Source: Devosia lacusdianchii (lineage in GTDB: Bacteria; Pseudomonadota; Alphaproteobacteria; Rhizobiales; Devosiaceae). Taken from it: 64,000 nucleotides of DNA. Where the stretch lies: the NCBI RefSeq assembly GCF_022429625.1, contig NZ_CP092483.1:2852001-2916000 (forward strand). Direction: 5' to 3'. The notes below the pieces were generated by a model. It was not told the origin of the DNA. It saw nothing but the letters and a program-made list of their open reading frames with translations, and ran no database searches. Made by a program: the position numbers and the translations under genes. Shown here one piece after another: positions 8,546-16,236 of this stretch; positions within the stretch are counted from its first letter, which is position 1; each line of letters begins with the position of its first letter.

Positions 8546-9547
8546 ATGACCGGCATCATCACTGCCAGCGGGGTCGTCAAGACCTTCCGCCAGCCGAAGC
8601 GTTTTCCTGGGCTTGGCGGGGCGGTCAAGAGCCTATTCAGCCGCGAATTCACCGAAGTGCGGGCCGTCGTCGATATCAGCTTCAACATCGATGCCGGCGA
8701 AGCCGTCGGCTATCTCGGCCCCAATGGGGCCGGCAAATCCACCATGATCAAGATGATGACCGGCATCCTGGTCCCCTCGGCGGGCACCCTCTCCGTGCTC
8801 GGCCGCACACCGCACGAGCAGCGCATGGTCAACGCCTCCGAGATCGGCGTCGTCTTCGGCCAACGCAGCCAGCTCTGGTGGGACCTGCCGGTGCGCGACA
8901 GCTTCGAGCTCAATCGCCGTATCTACGACATTAGTGAGGTCCGCTACACCGACAACCTGGCCTATCTCTCCCAGATGCTGGCCATGGATGCCTACCTCGA
9001 TCGCCCGGTGCGTCAGCTCAGTCTCGGCCAGCGCATGCGCGCCGAGATCGCCATGGCGCTGCTGCACGATCCAAAAATCCTGTTCCTCGACGAACCCACA
9101 ATCGGCCTCGACGTGGTCGCCAAGGATGCGGTGCGCAAATTCCTCTCCGAGGTGAACCGCCAGCGCGGCACCACCATTATCCTCACCACCCACGATCTGC
9201 AGGACATCGAGGAAATCTGCCCGCGCCTGATCATGGTCGATGACGGCAAGCTGTTATTCGACGGAGAACTCGGCCGGCTCCGCGCCAGCCTCGGCACGCG
9301 GCGCCGCCTCACGCTCGAATTCGGCACCGATCCCGGCCCGATCGCCCTCACCACCGCCAGCCTCGCCACCGATCAAGGTGCCATCAAGCACTTCCTGCTC
9401 GACAGCGAAGAGACCTCAATTCTCGACGTGCTGACCGAACTCGGCTCCGGCTACGATCTCAAGGACGTCGCCCTGCACGAACCGGCCATCGAGGAGGTTA
9501 TCCGCACCTTCTACCAGCAGAAGCCAAATCTGGTGGCAGCGGGATGA
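8546..9547 (+). CDS. ABC-2 type exporter, ATP-binding protein
   Basis: 333 residues. Walker A is GPNGAGKST (about 59-67), the signature motif LSLGQRMRAE is near 152, and Walker B is ILFLDEPTIGLD. A C-terminal extension of about 90 residues follows, as in the daunorubicin/NatA-type ATPases that pair with ABC-2 permeases. It energises export through the two downstream permeases. GAGGAAA precedes ATG 8546, and the stop overlaps the first permease start by four bases (9544-9547). The substrate is unknown. Confidence 0.88.
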   Translation: MTGIITASGVVKTFRQPKRFPGLGGAVKSLFSREFTEVRAVVDISFNIDAGEAVGYLGPNGAGKSTMIKMMTGILVPSAGTLSVLGRTPHEQRMVNASEIGVVFGQRSQLWWDLPVRDSFELNRRIYDISEVRYTDNLAYLSQMLAMDAYLDRPVRQLSLGQRMRAEIAMALLHDPKILFLDEPTIGLDVVAKDAVRKFLSEVNRQRGTTIILTTHDLQDIEEICPRLIMVDDGKLLFDGELGRLRASLGTRRRLTLEFGTDPGPIALTTASLATDQGAIKHFLLDSEETSILDVLTELGSGYDLKDVALHEPAIEEVIRTFYQQKPNLVAAG

Positions 9548-10347
9548 AGACCCTCGCCTATTCCGCCTTCACCGCCAACGCCTTCCAGACCCGGCTGGCC
9601 TACCGCAATCAGGTCTGGGCCGGTGCCTTTGGCGATCTCGTCTTCATCTTTGCCCGCATCGCCATCTGGATTTCCGTCTTCGGCGCCGCTGCCACCTCCA
9701 GCGTTGACGGCGTCACCCTGCCCGAAATGATCACCTATGCCCTCTTGGCCGGACCCATTCTCTACTGGGACTACTCGCGTCTGCTCAGCGATGTCGATAC
9801 CGTCGTGCGCACGGGCGATATCGCAGTCTACCTGCTCAAGCCCCTGCACTATCCCGGCTTCCTGCTCGCCAGTCATTTCGGCAATTTCATCTTCGAATTC
9901 CTGGCAATGACCGTGCCGGTCGCGCTGATCGTGGGCCTCACCTTCGGCCTTGTCCCACCTGCCGGCCTGTTCCACGGCCTTGCCTTCCTCGCCTATTGGG
10001 CGCTGTCCTTCATGATGCTCTTCACCCTGGCGACGCTACTGGGCCTGGCGGCATTCTGGTTGATGACCGCACATTCGCTGGACTGGTTCTTCGGCAGCAT
10101 CATGACCCTGCTGTCGGGCGGCCTCGTCCCGCTCTGGTTCTTTCCCGGCTGGCTCGCCGCCATTGCCGGCCACCTGCCCTTCGCCTGGGTTTCCTACTAT
10201 CCGGCCGCAGTCTATCTGGGCAAACTCGCGCCCCTCCAAACACTGATCTATTTCGGCGTTGGCCTGCTCTGGCTCGCCGCCTTGATGGGCACTCTGGCCT
10301 GGCTCTGGGGCCGCGCCCGGCACCGCCTCGTCGTGCAGGGAGGCTGA
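9544..10347 (+). CDS. ABC-2 family permease, subunit 1
   Basis: 267 residues with about six membrane helices. It opens with a short amphipathic segment (AYSAFTANAFQTRLAYRNQV) and contains ISVFGAAATSSVDGVTLPEM and a long hydrophobic second half. It belongs to the DUF990-like ABC-2 permeases that work in pairs with a NatA-like ATPase. Start and ATPase stop overlap, so it is translationally coupled. It should form a heterodimeric channel with the next gene product in the inner membrane. Confidence 0.85.
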   Translation: MKTLAYSAFTANAFQTRLAYRNQVWAGAFGDLVFIFARIAIWISVFGAAATSSVDGVTLPEMITYALLAGPILYWDYSRLLSDVDTVVRTGDIAVYLLKPLHYPGFLLASHFGNFIFEFLAMTVPVALIVGLTFGLVPPAGLFHGLAFLAYWALSFMMLFTLATLLGLAAFWLMTAHSLDWFFGSIMTLLSGGLVPLWFFPGWLAAIAGHLPFAWVSYYPAAVYLGKLAPLQTLIYFGVGLLWLAALMGTLAWLWGRARHRLVVQGG

Positions 10348-10350
10348 CCC

Positions 10351-11151
10351 ATGGCCCGCTCCCTTGCCGTCATCCCACACCTGGTCGGCACCTACATCCG
10401 CACGAGGACCGAATATCCCACCGCCATGATCCTCGGCTGGGTGTCGCAATTCGTCTCCTACGCCGCCATGTACACCGCCATAGCCCTGATCCTCGCCCGC
10501 TTCGGCGTCCTCGGCGGCTGGCTCTGGCCCGAAATCGCGCTGCTGCTCAGCTTCCACCTGCTCGGCTATTCCCTTGGCGCCGCTTTCAGCTTCACCCAGT
10601 TCCGCGAAATGGAAGAACTGGTGCGCAAGGGCACCATGGACGCCATTCTGGTCAAGCCGATCAGTCCGTGGACCTATCTGGTCTTTTCCGGCCTCAATAT
10701 CGGCTATGCCGGCCACGTCGTGCTGGCTATCGGCCTCATGGCCTGGGCGCTGACCCAGGTGCAGATCGGGTGGTCGGTTCCGATAGCGCTCTATCTGCTG
10801 GCGACCCTGGCCGGGGCCTGCATGATCGTCTGCGCCGTCATGACCATGATCGGCGCTACCGCGCTCGTCTGGGTGCGCTCACGCCACCTCTATTCGATCT
10901 TCTTTGGCTTTTGGGAACTGGCGCGCTACCCGCTCAACATCTTCCCGCTTCCCCTGCAGGTACTGATGCTCACCATCGCGCCGCTCGGCTTCATGGCCTA
11001 TGTCCCGGTCGCAGTGGCCCTCGGCAAACCGGTGCCGCTGCTCGGCGACTGGGCCGGCCCCGCCTCGCTGCTCGCTGGCCCGATCGCCGTGCTCATCGCC
11101 ATGGCCCACTGGCGCTACTGCCTGCGCAACTACCAGGGCGCCGGCGGCTAA
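10351..11151 (+). CDS. ABC-2 family permease, subunit 2
   Basis: 266 residues with about six helices. It begins with a segment like that of subunit 1 (LVGTYIRTRTEYPTAMILGW) and carries the FTQFREMEELVRKGTMDAIL loop typical of DUF990-like permeases, which also occurs in a matching place in subunit 1 (VDTVVRTGDIAVYLLKPLH). It starts three bases after the subunit 1 stop and is the last gene of the three-gene operon. The exported compound is unknown. Confidence 0.85.
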   Translation: MARSLAVIPHLVGTYIRTRTEYPTAMILGWVSQFVSYAAMYTAIALILARFGVLGGWLWPEIALLLSFHLLGYSLGAAFSFTQFREMEELVRKGTMDAILVKPISPWTYLVFSGLNIGYAGHVVLAIGLMAWALTQVQIGWSVPIALYLLATLAGACMIVCAVMTMIGATALVWVRSRHLYSIFFGFWELARYPLNIFPLPLQVLMLTIAPLGFMAYVPVAVALGKPVPLLGDWAGPASLLAGPIAVLIAMAHWRYCLRNYQGAGG

Positions 11152-11162
11152 CCCAGCAGTAG

Positions 11163-11193
11163 ACCTCATGGTGAGCCTGTCGAACCACGAGGT
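11163..11193. repeat. Palindromic intergenic repeat
   Basis: ACCTCATGGT (11163-11172) and ACCACGAGGT (11184-11193) are inverted with one wobble pair around a GAGCCTGTCGA core. This short palindrome resembles intergenic elements seen often in alphaproteobacterial genomes. It follows the ABC-2 operon and may act as its terminator. Confidence 0.6.
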
Positions 11194-11214
11194 CGTGCCA
11201 CCGAAAACTCAGCC

Positions 11215-11243
11215 TCGACAACCCCAGATTCTCACGCTACACC
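11215..11243 (+). promoter_or_regulatory. Promoter for the aromatic leader and DAHP synthase
   Basis: TCGACA (11215-11220) and TACACC (11238-11243) are separated by 17 bases, as expected for a housekeeping promoter. Only seven bases separate the -10 box from ATG 11251, so the transcript should start at or next to the leader ATG. Seen: the boxes and spacing. Inferred: a leaderless mRNA. Confidence 0.55.
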
Positions 11244-11250
11244 TTTCACC

Positions 11251-11328
11251 ATGATCCGTTCCGCCGCCACTTTCTCGTTTTGGTTTAGCTATCCGCTCCC
11301 GGCGGAGGCTACCGCGCGCTTGATCTGA
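11251..11328 (+). CDS. Aromatic leader peptide of the DAHP synthase attenuator
   Basis: A 25-residue ORF, MIRSAATFSFWFSYPLP then AEATARLI and TGA. The central FSFWFSY stretch places three Phe, one Trp and one Tyr within seven codons. It sits between a promoter and a terminator hairpin in front of a DAHP synthase gene, the classical layout of transcription attenuation. No Shine-Dalgarno sequence is seen. The promoter position implies translation of a leaderless message, as is known for the trp leader of Sinorhizobium. Stalling at the aromatic codons would favour readthrough when aromatic amino acids are scarce. Confidence 0.75.
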   Translation: MIRSAATFSFWFSYPLPAEATARLI

Positions 11329-11357
11329 TCTCACAAGATACGACCAAACCCGAAGCC

Positions 11358-11386
11358 AGCCGCCCCCTTCCCGAGGCGGCTTTTTT
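11358..11386 (+). terminator. Attenuator terminator before DAHP synthase
   Basis: AGCCGCC (11358-11364) pairs with GGCGGCT (11375-11381) and runs into TTTTTT (11381-11386). It lies 30 bases after the leader peptide stop and 40 bases before the structural gene start. The GGCGG at 11301-11305, inside the leader ORF, could pair with CCGCC of the stem to form an antiterminator. Confidence 0.78.
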
Positions 11387-11425
11387 GTTGGCCGCCTCGC
11401 CCAAAAATCCCCGAGGAGACCACAA

Positions 11426-12499
11426 GTGCTGAAATCCACCGACGACCTGCGCATCCGCGCCATCAAGGAGCTGACCACCCCGATCGAGGTCATGCGACAA
11501 CATCCGCGTACCGACGCCGCCACCCGCACCGTCATCAGCGCCCGCCACGCCTTCCATAATATTCTCGCCGGCAATGACGACCGCCTCGCCGTCGTCGTCG
11601 GCCCCTGCTCCATTCACGATCCCGCCGCGGCGCTGGATTACGCCAAGCGCCTCGTCGCGCTGCGCGCCTCCCTGGGCGACCGGCTCGAGATCATCATGCG
11701 CGTCTATTTCGAAAAGCCCCGCACCACCGTCGGCTGGAAGGGCCTCATCAACGACCCCAACCTCGATGGCAGCTTCGACATCGACACCGGCCTCCACACC
11801 GCCCGCGCCCTGCTGCTCGACGTCGCCAACCTCGGCATCCCGGCCGCATGCGAATTCCTCGACATGACCACGCCGCAATACATTGCCGACCTCGTGAGCT
11901 GGGCCGCCATCGGCGCCCGCACCACCGAAAGCCAGATTCACCGCGAACTGGCCTCCGGCCTGTCCTGCCCGGTCGGCTTCAAGAACGGCACCGACGGCAA
12001 TGTGAAGATCGCCCTTGACGCGGTGAGCTCGGCCAGTCAGCCGCATCACTTCCTGGCGGTGACCAAGGATGGCCACTCCGCCATCGCGGCAACCACAGGC
12101 AACGAGGATTGCCACATCATCCTGCGCGGCGGCAAAACCACCAATTACGACGCCGCCAGCGTCGACGCCGCTGCCAAGGCTGCCGAAAAATCCGGGCTGC
12201 CGCCAGTGATCATGATCGACGCCAGCCACGCCAACTCCTCCAAGAACCCGGAAAACCAGCCAATCGTCCTGGCCGACATCGGGGCCCAGATGGCATCCGG
12301 TGACCGCCGCATCATCGGCGTCATGATCGAATCCAACCTCGTCGCCGGACGGCAGGACCTCGTCGAAGGCCGCAGCCTCGTCTACGGCCAGTCGATCACC
12401 GACGGCTGCATCGACTGGGATACCACGGTGGTGGCGCTGGAGGCACTGGCCGAAGCGGTGACGCAACGGCGGGCGGCAACGAACCAGCAGGTGGCGTAA
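11426..12499 (+). CDS. Class I 3-deoxy-7-phosphoheptulonate (DAHP) synthase
   Basis: 357 residues from GTG 11426, with GAGGAGA at about 11413-11419. It condenses phosphoenolpyruvate and erythrose 4-phosphate, the first step of the shikimate pathway. Class I (AroF/G/H) motifs are visible: VVVGPCSIHDPAAALDYAK, YFEKPRTTVGWKGLINDP, CPVGFKNGTDGN and MIDASHANSSKNP. It is the size of the feedback-sensitive E. coli isozymes. The leader peptide and terminator upstream indicate control by attenuation. Which of AroF, AroG or AroH it corresponds to in feedback specificity cannot be read from sequence. Confidence 0.93.
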   Translation: MLKSTDDLRIRAIKELTTPIEVMRQHPRTDAATRTVISARHAFHNILAGNDDRLAVVVGPCSIHDPAAALDYAKRLVALRASLGDRLEIIMRVYFEKPRTTVGWKGLINDPNLDGSFDIDTGLHTARALLLDVANLGIPAACEFLDMTTPQYIADLVSWAAIGARTTESQIHRELASGLSCPVGFKNGTDGNVKIALDAVSSASQPHHFLAVTKDGHSAIAATTGNEDCHIILRGGKTTNYDAASVDAAAKAAEKSGLPPVIMIDASHANSSKNPENQPIVLADIGAQMASGDRRIIGVMIESNLVAGRQDLVEGRSLVYGQSITDGCIDWDTTVVALEALAEAVTQRRAATNQQVA

Positions 12500-12572
12500 G
12501 CAAGAATACCCCCTCCTAACCGGGAGGAACCCCACCGGGCTTTCGAAGATCTTGCCACGTTCTCAATCGGTC

Positions 12573-12593
12573 CCTCCCCCTATCAGGGGGAGG
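12573..12593. repeat. Short intergenic palindrome
   Basis: CCTCCCCCT (12573-12581) and AGGGGGAGG (12585-12593) form a perfect 9-bp stem with a three-base loop in the 170-base gap between the DAHP synthase and pgsA genes. Related C/G-rich palindromes lie at 24348-24443, suggesting a dispersed family. Nothing else coding was seen in this gap. Confidence 0.6.
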
Positions 12594-12669
12594 CTAGGAG
12601 GGGGTACCTCACGAAGACTCAACTTCGCCACACCTTGACCCCCTCCGCCCATTCCTGTTCTGTCCCCCC

Positions 12670-13236
12670 ATGGCCAGAAACCCGCTCTTCCTCGTCCCGA
12701 ACATTATCACCATCGCCCGCATCCTGGCGATCATCCCGATCGTTGCGCTGGTGATGAACGGCGACGTCATCCTGCGCCTGATTGCTCTGGTCATCTACGT
12801 CATCGCCGCCGCCAGCGACTGGCTCGACGGTTACCTGGCGCGCGCCTGGAACCAGTATTCCCCTCTCGGCCGCATGCTCGACCCCATAGCCGACAAGCTG
12901 CTGGTCGGCATCCTCATCGCCGCCCTCGCATGGGATGGCAGCTTTTCGGGCTGGGACATGATCCCGGCCTGCGCCATCCTCTTCCGCGAGTTCTTCGTCT
13001 CCGGCCTGCGCGAATTCCTCGGCAACGTGAAAGTGGTCCTGCCAGTGAGCTGGCTCGCCAAATGGAAGACCACCATCCAGCTCGTCGCCCTCGCCATCGT
13101 GCTGCTGGAACGCATCGTGCCCGGCCTGCGCCTGACCAGCGACATCGCTTTGTGGGCCGCGGGTGCGCTAACCCTGTGGACCGGTTTCCAGTATCTACGC
13201 GCCAGCTGGCCGCATCTGGTCGAAGACCAGAAATGA
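12670..13236 (+). CDS. pgsA: CDP-diacylglycerol-glycerol-3-phosphate 3-phosphatidyltransferase
   Basis: 188 residues with about four to five membrane helices. The CDP-alcohol phosphatidyltransferase motif D-G-x2-A-R-x8-G-x3-D-x3-D is present as DWLDGYLARAWNQYSPLGRM followed by LDPIADK. PgsA makes phosphatidylglycerophosphate, the committed step to phosphatidylglycerol and cardiolipin, in the inner membrane. Its stop overlaps the moaD start by four bases (13233-13236), an arrangement that couples a lipid gene to molybdopterin synthesis. Confidence 0.93.
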   Translation: MARNPLFLVPNIITIARILAIIPIVALVMNGDVILRLIALVIYVIAAASDWLDGYLARAWNQYSPLGRMLDPIADKLLVGILIAALAWDGSFSGWDMIPACAILFREFFVSGLREFLGNVKVVLPVSWLAKWKTTIQLVALAIVLLERIVPGLRLTSDIALWAAGALTLWTGFQYLRASWPHLVEDQK

Positions 13237-13484
13237 AGATTCTCTACTTCGCCTGGCTGCGCGAACGCCTCAATCGCGGCGAGGAAGAGGTTTCGCCGCC
13301 AGCAACGGTCGCCACCATCGCCGACCTGATCGACTGGCTCGCCGCCCGCGACGAAGCCTTCGCCCTTGCCGTCGAAAAGCGCGCCCTGATCAAAGCCGCC
13401 GTTGACGCCAAGCTGGTCCCACACACCGCGTCGATAACGGGCGCAAAGGTCGTGGCGCTGTTCCCGCCGATGACGGGCGGCTGA
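13233..13484 (+). CDS. moaD: Molybdopterin synthase small subunit
   Basis: 83 residues, a ubiquitin-like beta-grasp protein starting MKILYFAWLRERLNRGEEEV and ending in the required Gly-Gly (FPPMTGG), whose terminal glycine is thiocarboxylated to donate sulphur to precursor Z. It is the partner of MoaE, which starts two bases after the moaD stop. The ATGA overlap with pgsA indicates one transcript. The length and C-terminus are fully normal for MoaD. Confidence 0.92.
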   Translation: MKILYFAWLRERLNRGEEEVSPPATVATIADLIDWLAARDEAFALAVEKRALIKAAVDAKLVPHTASITGAKVVALFPPMTGG

Positions 13485-13485
13485 G

Positions 13486-13932
13486 ATGACCGTCCGCGTC
13501 TCCCCCGCCCCCTTCGATCCCGGCGCCGAAACCAACGCCTTCCTCAAGGCCGGCAATGGCGCCGGCGCCGCCGTCACCTTCACCGGCGTCGTCCGCAGCA
13601 AGTCCGACGACCCGATCACCGCCCTGACGCTCGAATGCTATCCAGAACTGGCCATCAACCAGCTCAACGACATAGTCGCCAGGGCAACGACCCGCTTCGA
13701 CCTGTTGGCGGCCACCATCATCCACCGCTACGGCACCCTCGGCCCCGGCGAACCCATCGTCCAGGTGATGACCCTATCCCCCCACCGCGACCCCGCCTTC
13801 AAGGCCGCCGAATTCCTGATGGACTACCTCAAGACCGACGCCCCGTTCTGGAAACAGGAAACAGGTCCGAGGGGCACGCACTGGGTCGAGGCCAAAGCCG
13901 AAGACGACGCCGCCAAGGCGCGGTGGGAATAG
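13486..13932 (+). CDS. moaE: Molybdopterin synthase catalytic subunit
   Basis: 148 residues. Conserved segments AAVTFTGVVRSKSDD, IIHRYGTLGPGEPIVQV, HRDPAFKAAEFLMDYLKTDA and PFWKQE contain the catalytic lysines and arginines of MoaE. With thiocarboxylated MoaD it converts cyclic pyranopterin monophosphate to molybdopterin in the cytosol. It is the last gene of pgsA-moaD-moaE and is followed by a dispersed palindromic repeat. Confidence 0.95.
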   Translation: MTVRVSPAPFDPGAETNAFLKAGNGAGAAVTFTGVVRSKSDDPITALTLECYPELAINQLNDIVARATTRFDLLAATIIHRYGTLGPGEPIVQVMTLSPHRDPAFKAAEFLMDYLKTDAPFWKQETGPRGTHWVEAKAEDDAAKARWE

Positions 13933-13986
13933 CGGTGTGAACTTTCCAAACTACTTCGCAGCGACATTGCGCCCCCATCCACCGCG

Positions 13987-14017
13987 CGTCACCATCGGGT
14001 CAAGCCCGAGGGTGACG
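13987..14017. repeat. REP-like palindrome, second copy
   Basis: CGTCACCATCGGG (13987-13999) and CCCGAGGGTGACG (14005-14017) are inverted with one mismatch around TCAAG. The sequence matches the arms of the element at 6697-6780. It lies between the converging moaE and ilvE genes. Confidence 0.72.
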
Positions 14018-14061
14018 GCCAGTGGTTGGCCGGCAAATGCAATGCAACACAGCGAAACCAA

Positions 14062-14088
14062 CAAAAAAGCCGGGCACTTGGCCCGGCT
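14062..14088 (-). terminator. Rho-independent terminator of ilvE
   Basis: AAGCCGGGC and GCCCGGCTT form a stem around ACTTG. Six A at 14062-14067 on the plus strand give a U run after the stem for minus-strand transcription. It is about 20 bases past the ilvE stop at 14109. Confidence 0.85.
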
Positions 14089-14108
14089 TCTTCACAAATC
14101 GATTCCGC

Positions 14109-14999
14109 TTATTCCGCCGCAACCCGCTTGGGCTGGACCTCGGCGCTATACGCATCGATCAGCGTGCGGCAACCCTCTGCCGGCTTGAACTTGTACTGCC
14201 CGATCTCGCTCACCGGCGTCACTTCCGCGGCGGTGCCCGTCAGGAAGCACTCGTCGAAATCGCCAAGCTCTTCCGGCATGATGTGGCGCTCGGTGACCGT
14301 ATAGCCGTTGCGCTTGGCCAGCTCGATCAGCGTCTGCCGGGTGATACCATTGAGGAAGCAATCCGGCGTCGGCGTGGTGATGTCCTTGCCCTTGATAAAG
14401 AACACGTTGGCGCCCGTGGCTTCCGCCACATAGCCCCGATAGTCCAGCATCAGCGCATCGGCATAGCCATTGGCCATGGCCGCGTCCTTGGACAGCGTGC
14501 AGATCATGTAGAGACCGGCCGCCTTGGCAGACGACGGGATCGTCTCCGGCGACGGGCGCTTCCACTTGCTCCATTCGAGGCGGATGCCCTTTAGTTTCTC
14601 TTCAACCGAGAAATAGCTCGGCCACACCCATGCGGCGATCGCCAGATGCACCGTATTGTTGCGCGCCGGAACGCTGAGCTCTTCCGAACCACGCCATGCG
14701 ACGGGGCGGATATAGGCGTCAACCAGGCCGTTCTTTTCGAGAACGGCGCGCTTGGCCTCCTCGATCTGGTCGACCGACCACGGCATTGGCATGTCGAGCG
14801 TCTTGGCCGAACGGATCAGCCGTTCGGTGTGTTCGCGCGACTTGAAAATCTCGCCGCCATACGCACGCTCGCCTTCGAACACTGAGCTGGCGTAATGCAG
14901 CCCGTGCGTCAGCACGTGAATCTTCGCGTCTTTCCAAGGTTTGAATTCGCCATCAAACCAGATCCAGCCTTCACGCTGGTCCATGGGCACGCCGGCCAT
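14109..14999 (-). CDS. ilvE: Branched-chain amino acid aminotransferase
   Basis: 296 residues from ATG 14999 (MAGVPMDQREGWIWFDGEFK). GGAGAGG just upstream selects this start over one at 15014. It is a fold-type IV PLP enzyme: THGLHYASSVFEGERAY lies near the N-terminus, the Schiff-base lysine lies in SSAKAAGLYMICTLSK or a nearby segment, and EATGANVFFIKGKDITTP and FLNGITRQTLIELAK are the class signature. It transaminates Leu, Ile and Val with 2-oxoglutarate in the cytosol. It diverges from a MarR regulator gene. Confidence 0.93.
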   Translation of the reverse strand: MAGVPMDQREGWIWFDGEFKPWKDAKIHVLTHGLHYASSVFEGERAYGGEIFKSREHTERLIRSAKTLDMPMPWSVDQIEEAKRAVLEKNGLVDAYIRPVAWRGSEELSVPARNNTVHLAIAAWVWPSYFSVEEKLKGIRLEWSKWKRPSPETIPSSAKAAGLYMICTLSKDAAMANGYADALMLDYRGYVAEATGANVFFIKGKDITTPTPDCFLNGITRQTLIELAKRNGYTVTERHIMPEELGDFDECFLTGTAAEVTPVSEIGQYKFKPAEGCRTLIDAYSAEVQPKRVAAE

Positions 15000-15133
15000 G
15001 ATCCCTCTCCGCATATTTGTTTATTGGCTCGCCTGTGGCGAACAGCTTGGCGCCGATCATGCCCCAGGCCCAAGGCCTTGGCAAACCACAAAGGCTGAGG
15101 GATAAGACGGAACGGCGTCCTGATGGGAAGACA

Positions 15134-15655
15134 ATGGCAGCGCACGATAAAAATGTCAACATAGCTGACATAAATTCCGCCCTGCCAAGCGGGGGTGAAA
15201 CCCTGCCCCTCGACATCATGGGCCTGTTCTTTTTCGCCTATCGCGATTTCACTGGCGATGCCGACGCCCTGCTGGGCCGGCAGGACTTCGGCCGCGCCCA
15301 TCACCGGGTGCTGTACTTCGTCAATCTGCGCCCCGGCATGCCCGTCGCCGACCTGCTCGACATCCTCAAGATCACCAAGCAGAGCCTGGCACGCGTTCTC
15401 CGCCAGTTGATCGACAACGGCTATGTCGAACAGAAAACCGGCCATTCCGACCGCCGCCAGCGCCTGCTCTTCGCCACCGAAAAGGGCCGCCAGTTCTTCC
15501 GGACCCTCTCGGCCACCCAGGCCAGCCGTATCGACGCCGCCATATCAAGCCTGCCCCCCGATTCGCGCCGCATCGTCACCCGCTTCCTGGTTGGCATGGT
15601 CGACCCCGACGACCGCAATGTGCTGGATCGGTTGAACCTGACGACCGGTCTCTAG
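15134..15655 (+). CDS. MarR-family transcriptional regulator
   Basis: 173 residues from ATG 15134, preceded by GGGAAG. The 39 extra residues of the longer frame (from 15017) look non-coding. The winged helix is at about residues 60-125 (PVADLLDILKITKQSLARVL, QLIDNGYVEQKTGHSDRRQR, LLFATEKG), with dimerisation helices on both sides. Divergence from ilvE suggests it may control that gene or itself. The ligand is unknown. Its stop overlaps the stop of the converging Lrp-type gene within a shared CTAG. Confidence 0.88.
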   Translation: MAAHDKNVNIADINSALPSGGETLPLDIMGLFFFAYRDFTGDADALLGRQDFGRAHHRVLYFVNLRPGMPVADLLDILKITKQSLARVLRQLIDNGYVEQKTGHSDRRQRLLFATEKGRQFFRTLSATQASRIDAAISSLPPDSRRIVTRFLVGMVDPDDRNVLDRLNLTTGL

Positions 15656-16116
15656 ATCGGTAGCCCCGTCCGCGCCTTCACCGTGCGAATACTCATATTC
15701 GAGTGAATACGCGCCACCCCCGGCAACCGCGCGCTGAGTCGCCGGTGCAGCCGCTCGAAGTCCTCGTGATCGCGACAAACCACCCGCAGGATATAGTCTG
15801 ACTGCCCGGCCATCAGGTGGCACTCCAGCACCTCCGGAATATCCTGCACAGCGGTCTCGAACGCCTCCAGCGCCGCCTCGCTTTGGCTGATCAGCCCGAC
15901 CTCGATGAAGAACTGCATCGAGTAGCCCAGCCGGCCTGCGCTCAACACGGCCCGGTAGCCCTCGATCAGTCCCTGTTCCTCCAGTGCCTTGAGACGCCGG
16001 TGGCAGGCCGAGGCTGACAAGCCCACCGCATCGCCAAGGACCTGCACGCTCTTTCGGCTATCGCTCTGCAAGGCGCGCAGCAGTTTCCGGTCCACGGCAT
16101 CGATTTGCAATATCAT
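15652..16116 (-). CDS. Lrp/AsnC-family transcriptional regulator
   Basis: 154 residues. The N-terminal helix-turn-helix (AVDRKLLRALQSDSRKSVQV, GLSASACHRRLKALEEQGLI) is followed by the RAM/AsnC ligand domain (LECHLMAGQSDYILRVVCRD, LHRRLSARLPGVARIHSNMS). It forms an octamer or dimer that responds to an amino acid. It is divergent from ald, with a perfect 17-bp palindrome between them, so it is probably the alanine-responsive activator of ald (AldR/Lrp type). Confidence 0.9.
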   Translation of the reverse strand: MILQIDAVDRKLLRALQSDSRKSVQVLGDAVGLSASACHRRLKALEEQGLIEGYRAVLSAGRLGYSMQFFIEVGLISQSEAALEAFETAVQDIPEVLECHLMAGQSDYILRVVCRDHEDFERLHRRLSARLPGVARIHSNMSIRTVKARTGLPI

Positions 16117-16135
16117 CGCGATTTTTCTCGGCCTC

Positions 16136-16152
16136 CTCGAATGTCATTCGAG
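16136..16152. promoter_or_regulatory. Palindromic operator between the lrp-type gene and ald
   Basis: CTCGAATG-T-CATTCGAG is a perfect palindrome with 8-bp arms, 20 bases from the regulator start (16116) and 85 bases from the ald start. Lrp/AsnC dimers bind such sites. The assignment to this regulator is inference from position. Confidence 0.65.
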
Positions 16153-16236
16153 TTTGGCCAGGAATTGCACAAAAAACGCAAGCACATTCTGCCCGGAGCT
16201 TGATCTGTTGTGCGTCATAAGCATTGGGAGGAAAAA

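Noticed and set aside
16153..16175. Sigma-54-like TGGC...TTGCA upstream of ald
   Set aside because: The spacing between the GG and GC elements is one base too short for RpoN.
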